Origin: CAZIHO01 sp964538875
GTDB taxonomy: Bacteria; Pseudomonadota; Gammaproteobacteria; Chromatiales; Chromatiaceae
Direction of reading: 5' to 3'
Length of the DNA stretch: 16,420 nt
NCBI GenBank assembly: GCA_964538875.1
Contig: CAZIHO010000082.1
Span: 1-16,420 of the forward strand
A program made the position numbers and the translations under genes. The notes below the pieces were generated by a model. The model did no database searches. It was not told the origin of the DNA and saw only the letters and a program-made list of their open reading frames with translations. This document shows, piece by piece, positions 6,924 through 14,427 of the stretch (position 1 is the stretch's first letter; every line of letters begins with the position of its first letter).

Positions 6924-7981
6924 GTCCAATCGCCTCCGGCGTAACGCACTGCCGCTGGGCCCTGAGCCTCGCTGACCCGGCCGAGCAGCCAAGCCTGTTC
7001 ACCTCGCTCCGCCAACAGGTCCAGCACCGCCGCCGCCTGCCCCGGCGCCACCGCCACCACCATGCCGACCCCGCAATTGAAGGTACGCCGCATTTCCGCC
7101 GGGGCCACCGGACCCTGGGCCATCAGCCAGCGGAACGGAGCCGGTAATTCCCAGGAGTCCAGGTCCAGGTCCGCGCAACTATCCACCGGCAGCACCCTGG
7201 GTAAATTTTCGGTCAGACCACCACCGGTGATGTGGGCCAGGGCGTGAATGTCCAACTCCTGAAGCAGCGCCAGCACCGGCTTCACATAGATGCGGGTAGG
7301 CGCCAACAGGGCGTCCCCCAGGGACCGGCCGGCCAGGTCCGAACCCAGGTCGGCGCCGCTCAGATCCAACAGTTTGCGCACCAGGGAATAGCCGTTGGAA
7401 TGGGGACCCGAGGAGGCGATGGCCAGCAGGGCGTCACCAGGCCGTACCCGCTCGGCGCCCAGAATCGCGTCCTTTTCCACCAGCCCCACCGCAAAACCGG
7501 CCAAGTCATAGTCGCCGGCCGCGTACATGCCCGGCATTTCGGCGGTCTCGCCTCCGATCAGGGCACAGCCCGCCTGGATACAACCCGCCGTGATACCCCG
7601 GATCACCGCTTCCGCCACATCCAGGTCCAAGGCGCCGGTGGCGAAGTAATCCAAAAAGAACAGGGGTTCGGCGCCGGACACCAGAATATCGTTGACGCAC
7701 ATGGCCACCAGATCGATGCCGATGCTGTCGTGCCGCGCCATACGTTGGGCCAGTTTGAGCTTGGTGCCCACGCCGTCGGTGCCGGAAACCAGCACCGGCT
7801 GGCGGTACCGGTGCAGCGGCAACTCGAATAGGCCGCCGAAGCCGCCCAAGCCGGTCAGTACTTCGGGTCGAAAGCTGGACTTTACCAGCGGCTTGATGCG
7901 TTCGACCAAGTTGTTGCCTGCGTCGATGTCAACGCCGGCGTCCCGGTAACTGATGGGGTTGTGGGGGTCTGGGGAGGTCAC
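6920..7981 (-). CDS. purM: Phosphoribosylformylglycinamidine cyclo-ligase (PurM)
   Basis: A 353-residue AIR synthetase, which closes the imidazole ring of FGAM using ATP. Recognisable motifs are SYRDAGVDIDAGNNLV near the N-terminus, GGFGGLFELP, VSGTDGVGTKLKLAQ, CVNDILVSGAEPLFFLDYFA, and GGETAEMPGMY, with THITGGG-like AHITGGGLTENLPRVLP further on. The start chosen is a GTG at 7979-7981 with GGAG eight bases upstream. This gives the usual family length. An upstream TTG at 8023 would add 14 residues that do not resemble the family. It is the first gene of a two-gene purM-purN operon. Confidence 0.96.
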   Translation of the reverse strand: MTSPDPHNPISYRDAGVDIDAGNNLVERIKPLVKSSFRPEVLTGLGGFGGLFELPLHRYRQPVLVSGTDGVGTKLKLAQRMARHDSIGIDLVAMCVNDILVSGAEPLFFLDYFATGALDLDVAEAVIRGITAGCIQAGCALIGGETAEMPGMYAAGDYDLAGFAVGLVEKDAILGAERVRPGDALLAIASSGPHSNGYSLVRKLLDLSGADLGSDLAGRSLGDALLAPTRIYVKPVLALLQELDIHALAHITGGGLTENLPRVLPVDSCADLDLDSWELPAPFRWLMAQGPVAPAEMRRTFNCGVGMVVAVAPGQAAAVLDLLAERGEQAWLLGRVSEAQGPAAVRYAGGDWT

Positions 7982-8013
7982 GCATCGGGCTCCGGCGGCG
8001 AGGTTGGGCGGGG

Positions 8014-8019
8014 ATTCTA
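8014..8019 (-). promoter_or_regulatory. Possible purM -10 box
   Basis: TAGAAT on the minus strand, about 33 bases before the GTG start, matches the -10 consensus at five of six bases. The upstream TCGAAA is a poor -35 at a short 15-base spacing. Confidence 0.3.
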
Positions 8020-8036
8020 ACAAGCGGATGCAGATT

Positions 8037-8066
8037 TCGACAGCGACCGGAAGCTCGGGCTATCAT
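8037..8066 (+). promoter_or_regulatory. Sigma-70-type promoter for leader ORF and phosphatidyltransferase
   Basis: TCGACA at 8037-8042 and TATCAT at 8061-8066 each match the -35 and -10 consensus at five of six bases, with an 18-base spacer. Transcription would start near 8073, about 24 bases before the leader ORF. Its -35 region overlaps the presumed -35 of the divergent purM promoter. Confidence 0.5.
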
Positions 8067-8096
8067 TGGCCGATGCCCCCGTTTGGAGAGGTTTTC

Positions 8097-8153
8097 ATGG
8101 CACTGGACCCTGTCCAGGGCGACCTTGGCGACAGGACTGGGAACGCCCCATGA
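8097..8153 (+). CDS. Possible 18-codon leader ORF
   Basis: A short frame, MALDPVQGDLGDRTGNAP, begins with ATG at 8097-8099 behind an excellent ribosome binding site (GGAGAGG at 8085-8091, five-base spacer). Its TGA stop at 8151-8153 overlaps the ATG at 8150 of the phosphatidyltransferase as ATGA. The downstream gene has no good site of its own, so ribosomes ending this frame may restart there. The peptide has no recognised function. Alternatively the site is accidental, or a frameshift separates the two frames. Confidence 0.4.
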   Translation: MALDPVQGDLGDRTGNAP

Positions 8154-8746
8154 TGCTGCCCTTCGCCCCCCGGGACATTCCCAACATCATCAGCGCGGCG
8201 CGTATGCTGTTCACCATTCCGGTGATGTATTTCCTGCTGTGCCGGGACTACAGCACCGCGCTTTGGATGTTCGCCCTGGCTGGCCTGTCGGACGGCCTGG
8301 ACGGTTGGCTTGCCAAGCACTTCGGCTGGCAAAGCCGGCTCGGCGGCCTCCTGGACCCCCTGGCGGACAAGGCCTTGCTGATGACGGCGTTCCTGGTGCT
8401 GGGCACCATCGGGCTGATTCCCATTTGGCTGGTGGTGGCAGCGGTGCTGCGGGACCTGGTCATCATCGGCGGCGCCCTCTACTACAACTTCATGGTGGAA
8501 GAGGTGCAGCCCGCCCCCAGTCTGGTCAGTAAACTCAACACCCTGCTGCAACTGCTGCTGGTGGTGCTGGTGACCATGAATGCGGGACCCCAGCCAATCC
8601 CGGAAGTCCTCCTGATCGGGCTCCAGTTAATGCTGCTTGCCACCTTGGCCGCCAGTGGCGCCCATTATGTGATCATCTGGTCCCGCAAAGCCGTGCGCAT
8701 GGGCTGGAAGGACGGCCGCCCGGGCGACGACGGGTCCGATTATTAG
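8150..8746 (+). CDS. CDP-alcohol phosphatidyltransferase family membrane protein (PgsA-like)
   Basis: A 198-residue integral membrane protein with the CDP-alcohol phosphatidyltransferase signature. D48, D51, D69 and D73 are in the canonical positions, G65 is conserved, and Lys56 replaces the usual Arg of the AR pair. About five hydrophobic segments span the chain (roughly 12-31, 36-47, 75-93, 95-115 and two near the end). Enzymes of this family make phosphatidylglycerophosphate or related lipids from CDP-diacylglycerol at the inner membrane. PgsA-like copies near purM are known in gammaproteobacteria and may not be the housekeeping PgsA. The start is taken as the first of two adjacent ATGs (8150 and 8153). 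Its stop is one base from the next gene. Confidence 0.85.
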   Translation: MMLPFAPRDIPNIISAARMLFTIPVMYFLLCRDYSTALWMFALAGLSDGLDGWLAKHFGWQSRLGGLLDPLADKALLMTAFLVLGTIGLIPIWLVVAAVLRDLVIIGGALYYNFMVEEVQPAPSLVSKLNTLLQLLLVVLVTMNAGPQPIPEVLLIGLQLMLLATLAASGAHYVIIWSRKAVRMGWKDGRPGDDGSDY

Positions 8747-8747
8747 C

Positions 8748-10292
8748 ATGAACCCGGTGGATCTAAGCCTGTTCGCCAGCCGCCTGGCGGCCATTTGCGA
8801 GGAAATGGGCGCCATGCTGCGCGACGCGGCCCTGTCCCCCAACATCCGGGACCGGCTGGATTTCTCCTGCGCTATCTTCGATGCCCAGGGCCAGTTGGCG
8901 GCCCAAGCGGCCCATATCCCAGTCCATCTGGGCAGCATGGCGTTCGCTATGGCGGACTTAGTGGGGCGCTTCGATTGGCGTCCCAAGAGTATGTTGATCC
9001 TCAATGACCCCTTCCTAGGGGGCACCCATCTGCCGGACCTGACCCTGGTCGCGCCTTTCCACCAGGGTGAAAGGTTGCTGGGCTTCCTGGTCAACCGCGC
9101 CCATCACGCGGACATTGGCGCCAGCGCGCCGGGTTCCATGCCCCTGTCCACCCATATCGACCAGGAAGGCCTGTTGCTGGCGCCCCAATTTCTGCTGTGG
9201 GACGATCAGCCCCAGGCCCCCCTGTGGGAGCGGATCCGCGCCGCCACCAGCCATCCGGACGCCATGACCGGCGACCTCTCGGCCCAAATCGCCGCCAACC
9301 GGACGGGCATCGGGCGTCTCGGCGAACTGCTGGCCAGCGCTGGCACCGGGTCATTCCTGACTGGCTTGGCAGCGCTGAACGACTACGGAGAACGGGCCGC
9401 CCGGGCGGCGCTGGCGGATATGCCGAATGGCCGGTTCGAATTCACCGATTGGCTGGACGACGACGGCCAGGGCCATGAGGATTTGCCGATCCGGGTGCGC
9501 CTGACCATGCAGAATGGCGATCTGCTGGTGGATTTCACCGGCAGCGCGCCCCAGGTGCCGGGCAACCTCAACTGTCCGCTGGCGGTCACGGCGGCGGCGG
9601 TCTATTACGTGTTTCGCTGCCTGATGCCGGAGCGAATCCCCACCTGCGCCGGTATTTTCCGCCCCATCAGGTTGACAGTTCCAGCCGGATGCCTGCTGAA
9701 CGCGGGTTACCCGGCGGCGGTGGCGGCCGGCAACGTGGAAACCAGCAGCCGGGTGGTGGACGCCCTATTGGGCGCCCTAGCCCAGGCGTTGCCAGAGCGA
9801 ATTCCCGCCGCTAGCCAGGGCAGCATGAACAACCTAGCGTTGGGCAGCCGGGCAGCGGGCCACGCCTGGGACTATTACGAAACCCTGGGCGGCGGCATGG
9901 GCGCGGGACCCCAGGGCGGCGGCCTGTCCGGGGTCCAGACCCACATGACCAATACCCTGAACACCTCCATCGAAACGCTGGAAACCCGCTTCCCACTACG
10001 CATCACCCGCTACCAGTTGCGCCGGGGTTCCGGTGGCGGCGGCCAACGGCCCGGTGGCGATGGGCTGATCCGGGAATTTGAAATCCTGGCGCCAGCCCAA
10101 GCCACCCTGCTCAGTGAACGGCGTCGCCACCCGCCCTGGGGCTTGGCTGGCGGGCAACCCGGTGCGCCTGGCGTCAACCTGGTCAACGGCCAAGCCCTGC
10201 CGGCCAAGGTCAGCCTTACCCTGCAACCCGGTGATCGCCTGCGGATCGAGACCCCCGGCGGTGGCGGTCACGGCACCCTTAGCCAGACCTAG
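8748..10292 (+). CDS. Hydantoinase B / 5-oxoprolinase B-subunit family protein
   Basis: A 514-residue HyuB-family protein. Signature motifs are NDPFLGGTHLPDLTLV (86-101), NRAHHADIG with H119 and D122, GNLNCPLAVTAAAVYYVFR, AVAAGNVETSSRV, QGSMNN, and the C-terminal ETPGGGGHG. Family members form the beta subunit of ATP-dependent N-methylhydantoinases, 5-oxoprolinases or related amide-ring hydrolases, normally with a HyuA partner encoded next door. No hyuA is present here. The start ATG at 8748 follows the phosphatidyltransferase stop by one base, so the two are likely cotranscribed. The substrate is not predictable, and the first-step ATPase must come from elsewhere if the enzyme is active. Confidence 0.9.
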   Translation: MNPVDLSLFASRLAAICEEMGAMLRDAALSPNIRDRLDFSCAIFDAQGQLAAQAAHIPVHLGSMAFAMADLVGRFDWRPKSMLILNDPFLGGTHLPDLTLVAPFHQGERLLGFLVNRAHHADIGASAPGSMPLSTHIDQEGLLLAPQFLLWDDQPQAPLWERIRAATSHPDAMTGDLSAQIAANRTGIGRLGELLASAGTGSFLTGLAALNDYGERAARAALADMPNGRFEFTDWLDDDGQGHEDLPIRVRLTMQNGDLLVDFTGSAPQVPGNLNCPLAVTAAAVYYVFRCLMPERIPTCAGIFRPIRLTVPAGCLLNAGYPAAVAAGNVETSSRVVDALLGALAQALPERIPAASQGSMNNLALGSRAAGHAWDYYETLGGGMGAGPQGGGLSGVQTHMTNTLNTSIETLETRFPLRITRYQLRRGSGGGGQRPGGDGLIREFEILAPAQATLLSERRRHPPWGLAGGQPGAPGVNLVNGQALPAKVSLTLQPGDRLRIETPGGGGHGTLSQT

Positions 10293-10355
10293 ACCCTGTT
10301 GGCGCTACCCGCCGCTACCAACGGTCCATGCGGGTCCCAGCAAGCATTGATTAGC

Positions 10356-10360
10356 AAGGA
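10356..10360 (+). promoter_or_regulatory. Ribosome binding site of asnO
   Basis: AAGGA sits six bases before the ATG at 10367. It fixes the start so that Cys2 follows the initiator Met, as glutamine amidotransferase function requires. Confidence 0.7.
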
Positions 10361-10366
10361 TTCTCC

Positions 10367-12157
10367 ATGTGCGGCATTTGCGGCGAACTGAGATTCGATG
10401 GCGCCCCGGCGGACCTGGCGGCGGTACAGCGCATGACCCGCCGCCTAGCGCGGCGGGGCCCGGACCACGAAGGCAGCTTCGGCGACGGCCCGCTGGGTTT
10501 CGGCCACCGGCGCCTGGCGGTCATCGACCTATCCCACCGGGCCGCCCAACCCCTGGTGGACCAGGAATTGGGGCTGGCACTGGTGTTCAACGGCACCATC
10601 TACAACTACCCGGCCCTGCGCCGGGAATTACAAACCCTCGGTTACCATTTCTTCTCCAACGGCGACACCGAAGTCATCCTCAAGGCCTACCATGCCTGGG
10701 GACCCGAGTGCGTTAAACGTCTCCAGGGCATGTTCGCCTTCGGCCTGTGGGATATGGCGGCCCGGCGCCTGTTCCTGGCCCGGGACCGCATGGGTATTAA
10801 ACCGCTTTACTGGAGCGACGATCCCAAGCGCTTCCGCTTCGCGTCCAACATCCAGGCGCTCCTGGCGGCCGGCGGCCTGGACACTTCCCTGGATCCGGTC
10901 GCCCTGCATTTCCAATTTAGCCTCCATGGTGTGGTGCCGGCCCCCCATACCGTCCTCAAGGGCGCCCGCAAGTTGCCGCCTGCCCACTGGTTGCTGATCG
11001 AGGCGGATGGGCGCCGCCGGGAGGAACGCTATTGGCACCTGGACGCCACCCGCCCCGCCCAAGACCGGTCCGAATCCGAGTGGCTGGAGCTGATCCACCA
11101 GTCCCTGCGGGAGGCGGTGCGCAAGCGCAACCAAATCGCCGACGTGCCAGTGGGCGTGCTGCTGTCCGGTGGCCTGGACTCCAGCTTGTTGGTGGCCCTG
11201 CTGGCGGAACAGGGCATTGCGCCCATCCGCACCTTCTCCGTGGGATTCGAGGACCAGCCGGAGGAAAAGGGCCATGAATTTGAGTATTCGGACCAGGTGG
11301 TGGCCCGCTACGCCACCCAGCATCAGCGCATCCATATCCCCAATGCCGACGTGCTGCGGCGCCTGCCGGAGGCGGTGGATGCCATGGCGGAGCCCATGTT
11401 CGGCCAGGATGCGGTGGCCTTCTTTTTATTGGCCGAGCAGGTATCCAAGGAAGTCAAGGTGGTCCAATCCGGCCAAGGGGCGGACGAGGTCTTCGGCGGC
11501 TATTTCTGGTATCCACGCATGGCCACCGATACCCAGGGCAGTTGGCTGGAGCGCTTTGCACGTCACTATTTCGACCGGGATCACCATGAACTGCTGCGCC
11601 TGCTGGCACCCGCCCATGGGGGCGACGACCACAGCTCGGCTTTGATCGGCGAACTGCTGGCGGAACCACACGCCGATGAATTCCTGGACGCGGTGTTGCG
11701 CATGGACGTGACCACCCTGATCGTGGACGATCCGGTCAAACGGGTGGACAACATGACCATGGCCTGGGGTCTGGAGGCGCGAGTGCCGTTTCTGGATCAG
11801 GACCTGGTGGAACTGGCAGCCCGCTGCCCGCCCCAACTGAAGCTGCGGGAGCAGGGCAAATATCCCCTCAAGGCCATGGCCCGCAACCTGCTGCCGGCGG
11901 CGGTCATCGACCGGCCCAAGGGCTACTTTCCCATGCCCGCCCTCAAGTACGTGCGGGGCGAATTCCTGACCTTCATGCGCGATATTCTCGACTCCCAGGC
12001 CAGCCGGGAGCGGGGACTGTACCAGCGGAGCTATCTGGACCGGTTGCTGGCAGCGCCGGACCTACACCTGACCCGCATCCAGGGCAACAAGCTTTGGCAT
12101 TGCGCCCTGCTGGAGTTGTGGTTACGCCGTATCCTGAATGAGCCGCTGGGTGAATAA
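10367..12157 (+). CDS. asnO: Asparagine synthetase-like N-acetylglutaminylglutamine amidotransferase (AsnO)
   Basis: A 596-residue class II glutamine amidotransferase joined to an asparagine-synthetase domain. Cys2 (MCGICGELRFDG) is the nucleophile that appears after Met removal. RRGPDHEG, FGHRRLAVIDLS and FNGTIYNYP complete the glutaminase domain (about 2-190). SGGLDSS (267-273) is the pyrophosphate-binding loop of the ATP-dependent domain. The N-terminal MCGICGELRFDGAPADLAAV, the VVPAPHTVLKGARKLPPA stretch and the length resemble the AsnO type that makes N-acetylglutaminylglutamine amide (NAGGN), an osmoprotectant dipeptide, more than ordinary AsnB. The usual partner Ngg (an acetyltransferase/ATP-grasp fusion) and peptidase genes are not adjacent. 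A 74-base gap separates it from hyuB, and it has its own ribosome binding site. Ordinary asparagine synthesis or another amidation remains possible. Confidence 0.85.
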   Translation: MCGICGELRFDGAPADLAAVQRMTRRLARRGPDHEGSFGDGPLGFGHRRLAVIDLSHRAAQPLVDQELGLALVFNGTIYNYPALRRELQTLGYHFFSNGDTEVILKAYHAWGPECVKRLQGMFAFGLWDMAARRLFLARDRMGIKPLYWSDDPKRFRFASNIQALLAAGGLDTSLDPVALHFQFSLHGVVPAPHTVLKGARKLPPAHWLLIEADGRRREERYWHLDATRPAQDRSESEWLELIHQSLREAVRKRNQIADVPVGVLLSGGLDSSLLVALLAEQGIAPIRTFSVGFEDQPEEKGHEFEYSDQVVARYATQHQRIHIPNADVLRRLPEAVDAMAEPMFGQDAVAFFLLAEQVSKEVKVVQSGQGADEVFGGYFWYPRMATDTQGSWLERFARHYFDRDHHELLRLLAPAHGGDDHSSALIGELLAEPHADEFLDAVLRMDVTTLIVDDPVKRVDNMTMAWGLEARVPFLDQDLVELAARCPPQLKLREQGKYPLKAMARNLLPAAVIDRPKGYFPMPALKYVRGEFLTFMRDILDSQASRERGLYQRSYLDRLLAAPDLHLTRIQGNKLWHCALLELWLRRILNEPLGE

Positions 12158-12288
12158 TTGGCTACTTGGAAAATTGCGGCCGATGGGTGACAATCCCAGC
12201 CATAGCCTATCGGAGGGAGGCAGGCGCTGATTCTACATTGGCCAATCCGGCCCGGTCGGCATCCAACTCCAAGTCAAGTTACCTAGCC

Positions 12289-12999
12289 ATGGCCAAACTT
12301 CTCTGGCGCAAAGCGGCCCAATTGCAGGAAAAAATTCTGCCGCAACGGGGGTTTGTCACTCTGGGTAGCGGCCCAGACAACACGCTGGTGCTGATCGACC
12401 CCCAAATCAACCGGCACCACGCCCGTTTGGTGGCTGGTCCCCACGGCTATTTGCTCAAGGATCTCCATAGCACCCACGGCGTCAGAATCAACGACCAGCG
12501 AGTCAGTTATTGCTTTCTCAAGGATGGAGATGTCATTCAACTGGGTGGGCGGCGGCTGGTTTTTTGGGACCCACCCCGGCAGCTGCGCGAGCATCCGGGC
12601 CTAGGGAGAGAAAGTCCGGCTCCGCGTCCAGCGCCACCACCCCCTAGCTACTTGGACGACGGGCAGCCGGTTTCACGGGGATTCCTGTATTGTGCAACGG
12701 GACCGGGCCAGGGCCGGAAAGTCACCCTGGATCGGCCCCTGATTCGTCTGGGGGACAATAGCGGCTTTCGAGCTGCCGTTTCCTGGGCCAACACGGGACT
12801 GATGCTGCTCAACCTAAACCCCAGCGTACCCCTGGTCCTGAACGATAACCTGGTGACCACCAGCGCGCCCCTCCGGGACGGCGACCGGATCCGATTGGGT
12901 GACAATCTGATCGAGGTCCATCTCACGGAGCCCCTGTCCGAACAGGGCACGCCCCTCTCCCAGCTCAGGAACTCAACAGACGCCGGAACAGCTCATTGA
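12289..12999 (+). CDS. Two-domain FHA protein with atypical phosphothreonine-site residues
   Basis: A 236-residue soluble protein. Residues 4-92 form an FHA domain with DNTLVLIDPQINRHHARL, LKDLHSTHGVRIN and LKDGDVIQLGGRRL. The usual GR Arg is Ser27 (LGSG) and the usual Ser of SRxH is Asn41 (NRHH), while His44 and Asn68 are kept. A Pro-rich linker (108-120) leads to a second FHA-like domain (131-211), with RGFLYCATGPGQGRKVTLDR and PLRDGDRIRLGDNLIEVHL. FHA domains bind phosphothreonine peptides, and these substitutions may weaken or change binding. The ATG at 12289 is chosen because the domain begins there. The frame is open to a TTG at 12166 but looks non-coding there, and no strong ribosome binding site is seen. 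Nothing clear is visible in the 131 bases after asnO. The 3' end overlaps gatB by 35 bases on the opposite strand. Confidence 0.8.
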   Translation: MAKLLWRKAAQLQEKILPQRGFVTLGSGPDNTLVLIDPQINRHHARLVAGPHGYLLKDLHSTHGVRINDQRVSYCFLKDGDVIQLGGRRLVFWDPPRQLREHPGLGRESPAPRPAPPPPSYLDDGQPVSRGFLYCATGPGQGRKVTLDRPLIRLGDNSGFRAAVSWANTGLMLLNLNPSVPLVLNDNLVTTSAPLRDGDRIRLGDNLIEVHLTEPLSEQGTPLSQLRNSTDAGTAH

Positions 13000-14404
13000 C
13001 CTGGGCCGGATTGGCCTTGCCCTTGGTGACCTGCATCACCTGCCCGACCAAGAAGCCCAGCACCTTGTCCTTGCCGGCCCGGAACTGCTCCACCTGGGCC
13101 GGATGGTTGGCGATCACCCGGGCTACCGCCTGTTCGATGGCAGAGCTATCGGTGATCTGGCGCAGGCCCCGCGCCTCAATGAGTTCATCCACCTCGCCCT
13201 CGCCATTCCACAGGGCCTCGAACAGAGTCTTGGCGATCTTGCCGGAGACACTCTGATCCAGAATCCGCTGCAATAGGCCGGCTAGTTGCTCGGCGGTCAC
13301 CGGACAGGCGCTGATGTCCCGGCCGTCCCGGTTGAGGGCGGCGGTTACTTCTCCCATTACCCAGTTGGCGGCCAACTTGGCGTCACCGCTGGCGCCGGCC
13401 ACCGCCTCGAAATAATCTGCCAATTCCCGGCTGGCGGTGAGAACTTCCGCGTCATAGACGGACAGTCCGCCCTCGTCCCGCAGACGCTGCCGCCGCGCAT
13501 CCGGCAATTCCGGCAACCCGGCGGACACCGCTGCCAGCAACTCGGGATCGATTTCCAGGGGCAGCAGGTCTGGGTCCGGGAAATACCGGTAATCGTTGGC
13601 CTCTTCCTTGCCACGCATGGAACGGGTCTCATCCCGGTTGGGGTCATAAAGGCGGGTTTCCTGGACCACCCGGCCGCCGCCTTCGATCAGTTCAATCTGG
13701 CGCTCCACTTCGAACTGGATGGCCTTGTCCAAAAACCGGAACGAATTGAGATTTTTGAGTTCCGCCCGGGTGCCGAATTGACTGGCCCCCAGGGGCCGCA
13801 CCGACACATTGGCGTCCACCCGAAACGAGCCTTCCTGCATGTTGCCGTCGCAGATCCCTAACCAGCGCACGATCTGGTGAATCTTGCGGGCATAGGCCAC
13901 CGCCTCCTGGGGGGAACGCATATCCGGCTCGGAAACGATTTCCAGCAGGGGCGTGCCGGCCCGGTTGAGGTCGATGCCAGACATGCCAGCCAGGCGGCTA
14001 TCTTCGTGCAGGGACTTGCCGGCATCTTCCTCCAGGTGGGCCCGGGTGACGCCGATGCGTTTGCTGGTGCCGTCTTCCAGCAGAATCTCCACCTCGCCCC
14101 GGCCCACTACCGGCAGTTCGAACTGGCTGATCTGGTAGCCCTTGGGCAGGTCGGGATAAAAATAATTCTTACGGGCGAAGATGGAACGCCGGCCGATTTC
14201 CGCCCCGATGGCACGGCCAAAACGCAGCGCCAGCAGCACCGCTTGCTGGTTCAACACCGGCAGCACGCCGGGCATACCCAGGTCGATCAGGCACGCCTGG
14301 GTGTTGGGCGCGGCGCCGAAGGCGGTGGAGGCGCCGGAGAAGATCTTGGATTTGGTCAGCAGTTGGGCGTGAATCTCCAGCCCAATGACGGTTTCCCATG
14401 CCAT
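12965..14404 (-). CDS. gatB: Asp/Glu-tRNA amidotransferase subunit B (GatB)
   Basis: A 479-residue GatB, the kinase/tRNA-binding subunit of GatCAB. The complex converts Glu-tRNA(Gln) and/or Asp-tRNA(Asn) to the amidated tRNAs in the cytoplasm. Motifs include WETVIGLEIHAQL at the start, the RKNYFYPDLPKGYQISQ stretch, THxHLEED-like RAHLEEDAGKSLHE, and DLNRAGTPLLEIVSEPD. The C-terminal third is the helical YqeY-like tail ending in NELFRRLLSS. The start is the ATG at 14402-14404 with GGGGG eight bases upstream. The frame is open up to 14461, but that reaches back into gatA. gatA ends 23 bases upstream, and the 3' end overlaps the FHA gene by 35 bases. Confidence 0.97.
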   Translation of the reverse strand: MAWETVIGLEIHAQLLTKSKIFSGASTAFGAAPNTQACLIDLGMPGVLPVLNQQAVLLALRFGRAIGAEIGRRSIFARKNYFYPDLPKGYQISQFELPVVGRGEVEILLEDGTSKRIGVTRAHLEEDAGKSLHEDSRLAGMSGIDLNRAGTPLLEIVSEPDMRSPQEAVAYARKIHQIVRWLGICDGNMQEGSFRVDANVSVRPLGASQFGTRAELKNLNSFRFLDKAIQFEVERQIELIEGGGRVVQETRLYDPNRDETRSMRGKEEANDYRYFPDPDLLPLEIDPELLAAVSAGLPELPDARRQRLRDEGGLSVYDAEVLTASRELADYFEAVAGASGDAKLAANWVMGEVTAALNRDGRDISACPVTAEQLAGLLQRILDQSVSGKIAKTLFEALWNGEGEVDELIEARGLRQITDSSAIEQAVARVIANHPAQVEQFRAGKDKVLGFLVGQVMQVTKGKANPAQVNELFRRLLSS

Positions 14405-14427
14405 GGCTCGTACCCCCTTGGACCGGA

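Noticed and set aside
7982..8023. Longer purM from a TTG at 8023
   Set aside because: It would add residues not seen in PurM proteins, while the GTG at 7981 has GGAG at good spacing and gives the usual length.
10628..11335. Long minus-strand open frame inside asnO
   Set aside because: It is antisense to a clear, motif-rich gene, and its protein shows no family motif. It is an effect of high GC content.
12166..12288. Longer FHA protein from a TTG at 12166
   Set aside because: The added 41 residues show no domain character, and the FHA fold begins right at the ATG at 12289.
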